Shown here one piece after another: positions 60,521 through 64,000 of a stretch of 64,000 nt of DNA; position 1 is the stretch's first letter; each line of letters starts with the position of its first letter. The stretch covers positions 172,406,501 to 172,470,500 of the forward strand of contig CM060833.1 of assembly GCA_030762175.1 (NCBI GenBank). The letters are read 5' to 3'. The notes under the pieces were generated by a model. That model searched no databases. It saw only the letters and a list, made by a program, of their open reading frames with translations, and was not told where the DNA came from. The DNA is from Metallyticus violacea. Its lineage: Eukaryota; Arthropoda; Insecta; Mantodea; Metallyticidae. The position numbers and the translations under genes were made by a program.

Positions 60521-63268
60521 ATTTGCTTACTTTTGTTTAAATCTTCATAATTTCTTTACACTTTTTAATACAACATTTTAATGTTACTTTTTAGGGAGGA
60601 CGAGGCATCTTTACTTTTATTTTATGTACTGATTCTAAATTCTCAAATAAAACTTATAGTGTTAAAACAACGCATACGTTGCAAATTGAGGTTAGGTTAG
60701 CTTACGTTAAAAAAAAAAAAAAAGAAAAAAAGAAAGAAAGAAAGAAAAAAAGAACATGTAAATGGTATAGTGTTAAAAGCGTATGCGTATTTCCTTTACA
60801 TGCTACGTTGCTATATTACAACTTCTCTTTTGATTTCGCTGTATACTGATTGTATTTAACTATTAACATGCATCCTAAAAAGTTATTTTTTGGCGTACGA
60901 TTGCTTGTTTCCGTACGTTACAATCCACCTGCATTTGTAGCGGTCAAATTACTTCTCCGCACCATTCCTTGCAAATGCAGTTGGTTTTCTCCGCTGCCGT
61001 TCGTGAAACGAGGCATGACTAGTGCACATGATCGTCTGTGTGTATGGGCAAGTGTCAGTAAGGCATTTTTGGCGTGTCAATGGCCTACTACGCAGGTGTA
61101 GGAGCTGCATGCAGTGCGTAACTCGCCTTAATCCGTGTCATAACAGAAAACAATGTCGCTGTGATGCAAGTCCGACGGGAAGATTCATCATCCAGGTAAT
61201 AGCTGAACAAAAAGGAACACGTGTGTCACAGACTGGACATCAAAACTTTACCTTGGAGGACATTTTGGTTTAATGAATCTATTTCCATTTGTACTCCAAT
61301 GTTGTAAGTGAAGATTCTCCTCAGATTCAATTAAGCCTTTATTGTAGGTGTTCAAGTTACAAAGGGTTCTGTAATAATCTGCTCTTTTTGATGCAATGAA
61401 CTGGATTCTCTCATCGGCAAATGCTATTTTTTATCAAACATCTACTTCATTTATATGTTTCATCTTCCAGGCTAGTTGTCACGAACACAAGAGTTCCACT
61501 ATGTCTGCGTGGCACGACGTGCATTCAACTGCTCCGTTAAATCAAATTCTGCTAATTTCAGATTCATTCGCAAATCTATTGCACTAATTCACACTTTGAG
61601 CCAGATCACCTTCTCGCAAAACATGAACATATATATGCGCCCATCTTTAGTAGATTTGCTGGAGAAACATTTATCTGTTGTGCAAGTTTAGCTACTGATT
61701 TTACCGTTTTCATCCAATATTTCCTTCATTAAAAGCATTCGTCTTCGTTTTGTCCAACACGATACGTGTGGTTTCACATTTTATCACCAGTCTTTGTGTG
61801 ACACTTAATAGGGTACCACTTCCAATGCTCTCTTATTCAGCACAAGAATTGGGACTGTTTTTAAACTAATTTTTATAAAGAATAATTCATCCATTCTCAG
61901 TCAAATGCCTCACCATTTTAAACAGAATTCTAAATATTACATCAAGGGAGGTAGGGAAGCAAATGCATCGGGAGTGCCGGCCAAGACAGTGTCATTTCTT
62001 CCAGTATGCATGTGTATATGTGCAACCTAAGTTTCTCAGAATGCGAGGGCCGTTTTAAAATATGATGTGGCGTTGTAGCGATGTATGACAGTTTCAGACG
62101 TGCTTAATGCTACACAAAAGGTAAGCGAGATTTGTCAAGAATTAAACATCTTTATTTGAAAATATGAACGGTCGCGCGGATCAAAGCCGAGATGGATGAA
62201 CTTCACAGGGGCTTTGTATGGAAGAAATATATTTGATTTAATGAATAAAACATGGTCGTATATTCACCGAAAAGTGCGTAAATATCAACACCAAGGTTAT
62301 CATTGAAAAAATCCATGATAGCCCAAAGGAACACCGCCAAGTGAAAACGTGTGAAAGAGAAGAGACATTCTCATCTGTATAATAAGCTTGCACGAAACAA
62401 ACGATGACGTCATGTTATGGACTGTGGGCACAAATGGGCGTTTTATTGAAGTGTTTGGCAATGTTTAGTCGAAATTTGTAAGAATTTTTTTATGGATTCG
62501 TGGACAGATCTTCAATCTATCTTTAAACACCAGTCAAAGTGCGCCGAAGAAGACAATTGGGATGCTCGGCCAGACAAACAATGTCTACCCCACAACACTC
62601 CCACCTCCTTCCACTTCTAACGGTTCTGTACTTCTGTCTCTCCAAACATTTTCAATTCACTGATGATATCGATTATAGCGTCGGCGGAATCTCTGGTTTT
62701 GGTTTTTAAGTTAATTTGAACCAACGACTTCCGCTAAATAGCCGCTAATGATCAATTTCGAAATTAATTTTACTTATGAACTTCATGTGATTATTATACT
62801 ATGGGAATGTTAACCTAAATATTTAGGTGTTTACCTAAGCTCTAAATTTTCATGGGAAGAGCAAGAGATAAGGTAACTGGAGGTGATTACCTTTCATCAT
62901 GAGAAACCCGAAGAAAGCGAGCCCGAAATAGCATAAAAGAAAAAGATAGCCCATTGTGTAAGGGCAAAGGCCTCCTAACAAGTAGGGGAACTTGTTTTTC
63001 CTAAAGTGGTGAGCTATTCCATGCTATTTGTTCGTATGCTGTAAGATGCTCGGATTTGTTCTTTGGCTATGCTACGAGTATTTCTCATTCAGCTGTTTAT
63101 TCCTCCTCGAGAGATTTCCATTTTTCTTTTCCTCTTGCTACTCTTGACCAATCTGAACCTGCATGTTTCTTGAAGGGGGCTGTCGATCTTCTGGGTCTGC
63201 ATTGCGTCCTTTTTCCTATCCGGTGGTGCCATATGGAGATTTTGTTGGTCCACCTATTGTCCTGCATT
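60521..63268. other. Intergenic DNA, nothing firmly recognised
   Basis: Contains an A-rich AAAG-type tract at about 60,709-60,755. Two overlapping plus frames of 83 codons (60,850-61,273) and others have no known motif. A TGACGTCA octamer lies near 62,405. Confidence 0.4.
60709..60755. repeat. A-rich (AAAG)n-like tract
   Basis: A run of 14 or so A followed by A-rich AAAG and AAAAAAAG units. Confidence 0.85.
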
Positions 63269-63278
63269 CTTGCGACGC
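63269..63278. repeat. Probable target-site duplication of SINE-1, left copy
   Basis: TCTTGCGACG, matched by TCTTGTGACG at 63,574-63,583 with one difference. Confidence 0.75.
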
Positions 63279-63573
63279 ACCGCCAAGGATGGCCGAGGTC
63301 GTTAGGGCGCGGATTCTTGAGCGGGAGGTCTGGGGTTCGAATCCCACCAGGATCGTCCTTCCTGATTGAGGTTTTTTTCCAGGTTTTCCTCAATCCTCAT
63401 AAATAGTAAATGCTGGGTATGTACCCTAAACTTTGGCCTGGAACGTATCCTTCCTTAAAAAAATCCTTTCCCAATATATCGTTTCACCTCATGTATTACT
63501 AGTGTCCACCGCCTGTGGTGCCTCAGTAGTAAAACCGGGCATCTAACGCTATTCAAAAAAAAAAAAAAAAAAA
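63279..63573 (+). mobile_element. SINE-1, full-length, plus orientation
   Basis: A complete copy. It starts ACCGCCAAGGATGGCCGAGG, has the A box TGGCCGAGGTCGTTAGGG and B box GGTTCGAATCCC, the GTTTTCCTCAATCCTCATAA body segment, CACCGCCTGTGGTGCCTCAG and a poly(A) tail at 63,556-63,573. Length is 295 bases, equal to the 20.4-kb copy. A 10-bp direct repeat with one mismatch flanks it. A 98-codon minus frame (63,097-63,393) crosses the SINE head and reads PGGIRTPDLP, a typical translation of such SINE heads rather than a gene. Confidence 0.93.
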
Positions 63574-63583
63574 TCTTGTGACG
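63574..63583. repeat. Probable target-site duplication of SINE-1, right copy
   Basis: TCTTGTGACG, one difference from 63,269-63,278. Confidence 0.75.
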
Positions 63584-63844
63584 TGACAACCCTGTGCCAT
63601 TTGCTTCTGATAGCTATTTATGCGATGTCTGTTGTCTGAGATAATTGGTTTATTGCCACTATAGATATTTTGTTGTTCAATTCCCAGTATCTTGCGTTGC
63701 ATATTTAAATTTTGTTCTTTTGTTTTTCTATTCGTAACCAGGTCTGGCACCCATATAGTAATACAGGGAAACAACATACCTACATTAATACTGGAAAGTG
63801 GTGCAGTTAACTGGGATCCTGTGGATATTAAGGGCGTGAAACTG

Positions 63845-64000
63845 CCGATATATTTCAGACTTGAGCTTTTAGTACATGAGACCCACGGCCTTACTTCCCT
63901 TCCGACTTATTAGTTTTACTCCCGAGAAAATCTATATATCCTGGCCAGGATTAAACCCGCGATCTTGTGTCTACGAGGCAAATTGGTTACCACTAAAACC
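63845..64000 (-). mobile_element. SINE-2 copy, minus orientation, cut by window end
   Basis: On the minus strand from the window edge: a tRNA-like head with TTTTAGTGGTAACC and B box GCGGGTTTAATCC, then TGGCCAGGATATATAGATTT, and a GGAAGGGAAGTAAGGCCGTG block with GGGTCTCATGTACTA. These are the same blocks and order as the SINE-2 copies at 7.6 and 11.9 kb. It gives the best view of the family's tRNA head. The 5' end may lie beyond the window. Confidence 0.65.

Noticed and set aside
62040..62620. Possible mariner-type element starting GAGGGCCGTTTTAAAA
   Set aside because: No transposase motif or matching inverted end was found in either strand.
63097..63393. 98-codon minus frame with PGGIRTPDLP
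   Set aside because: The frame crosses a SINE-1 head. The same translation arises at 20.6 kb on the plus strand from a SINE copy in the opposite orientation, so it is a repeat artefact.

Overview
The window looks like AT-rich intergenic DNA from an arthropod, most likely an insect with a large, repeat-laden genome. The evidence is the mix of repeats: tRNA-headed SINEs with poly(A) tails, decayed mariner/Tc1-type, piggyBac and hAT DNA transposons, a Penelope-like retroelement, long microsatellites and two minisatellite arrays. The species cannot be read from the sequence. I found no convincing host protein-coding gene, no intact tRNA or rRNA gene and no CRISPR. Every recognisable protein similarity belongs to a broken mobile element, and almost all short open frames are chance frames or lie inside repeats.

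Layout. 1-10,400: mostly unrecognised AT-rich DNA with an (AT)n tract, a long CTA/CTG trinucleotide tract near 4.1-4.3 kb, a tRNA-type SINE at 5.8 kb, a minus-strand SINE-2 copy at 7.6-7.9 kb and a SINE-1 tail relic at 9.3 kb. 10.4-15 kb: a decayed piggyBac transposase, a SINE-2 copy, a hAT-type MITE and a 74-bp tandem array. 18-21 kb: an LTR-like region ending at a tRNA-Lys-type primer binding site, a 16-bp minisatellite, a possible hAT relic and a fresh SINE-1 insertion with a 13-bp target duplication. 24-39 kb: five mariner/Tc1-superfamily relics, including a 566-bp internally deleted mariner with both terminal repeats, a second fresh SINE-1, and a hammerhead-like motif near 33.55 kb. 41-49 kb: two older SINE-1 copies, a 5'-truncated Penelope-like element with the end of its reverse transcriptase and a GIY-YIG domain, and a further mariner-type relic. 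51.5-55 kb: a 34-bp minisatellite of about 101 units, kept in register apart from one 5-bp deletion and containing a duplicated 12-unit (408-bp) block. 55-64 kb: simple repeats, a tRNA-Ile-like half, another SINE-1 with target duplication, and a SINE-2 copy cut by the window end.

No gene set works together here. The coherent story is repeat dynamics: old DNA transposons decayed by frameshifts, stops and internal deletions; SINE-1 was active recently, since two copies are nearly identical and three have recognisable target-site duplications; and the 34-bp array has grown by block duplication as well as single-unit turnover. A few GC-richer islands (about 18.7, 21.7, 26.4, 34.9 and 49.6 kb) are the only places where host regulatory sequence seems plausible, and that is inference.
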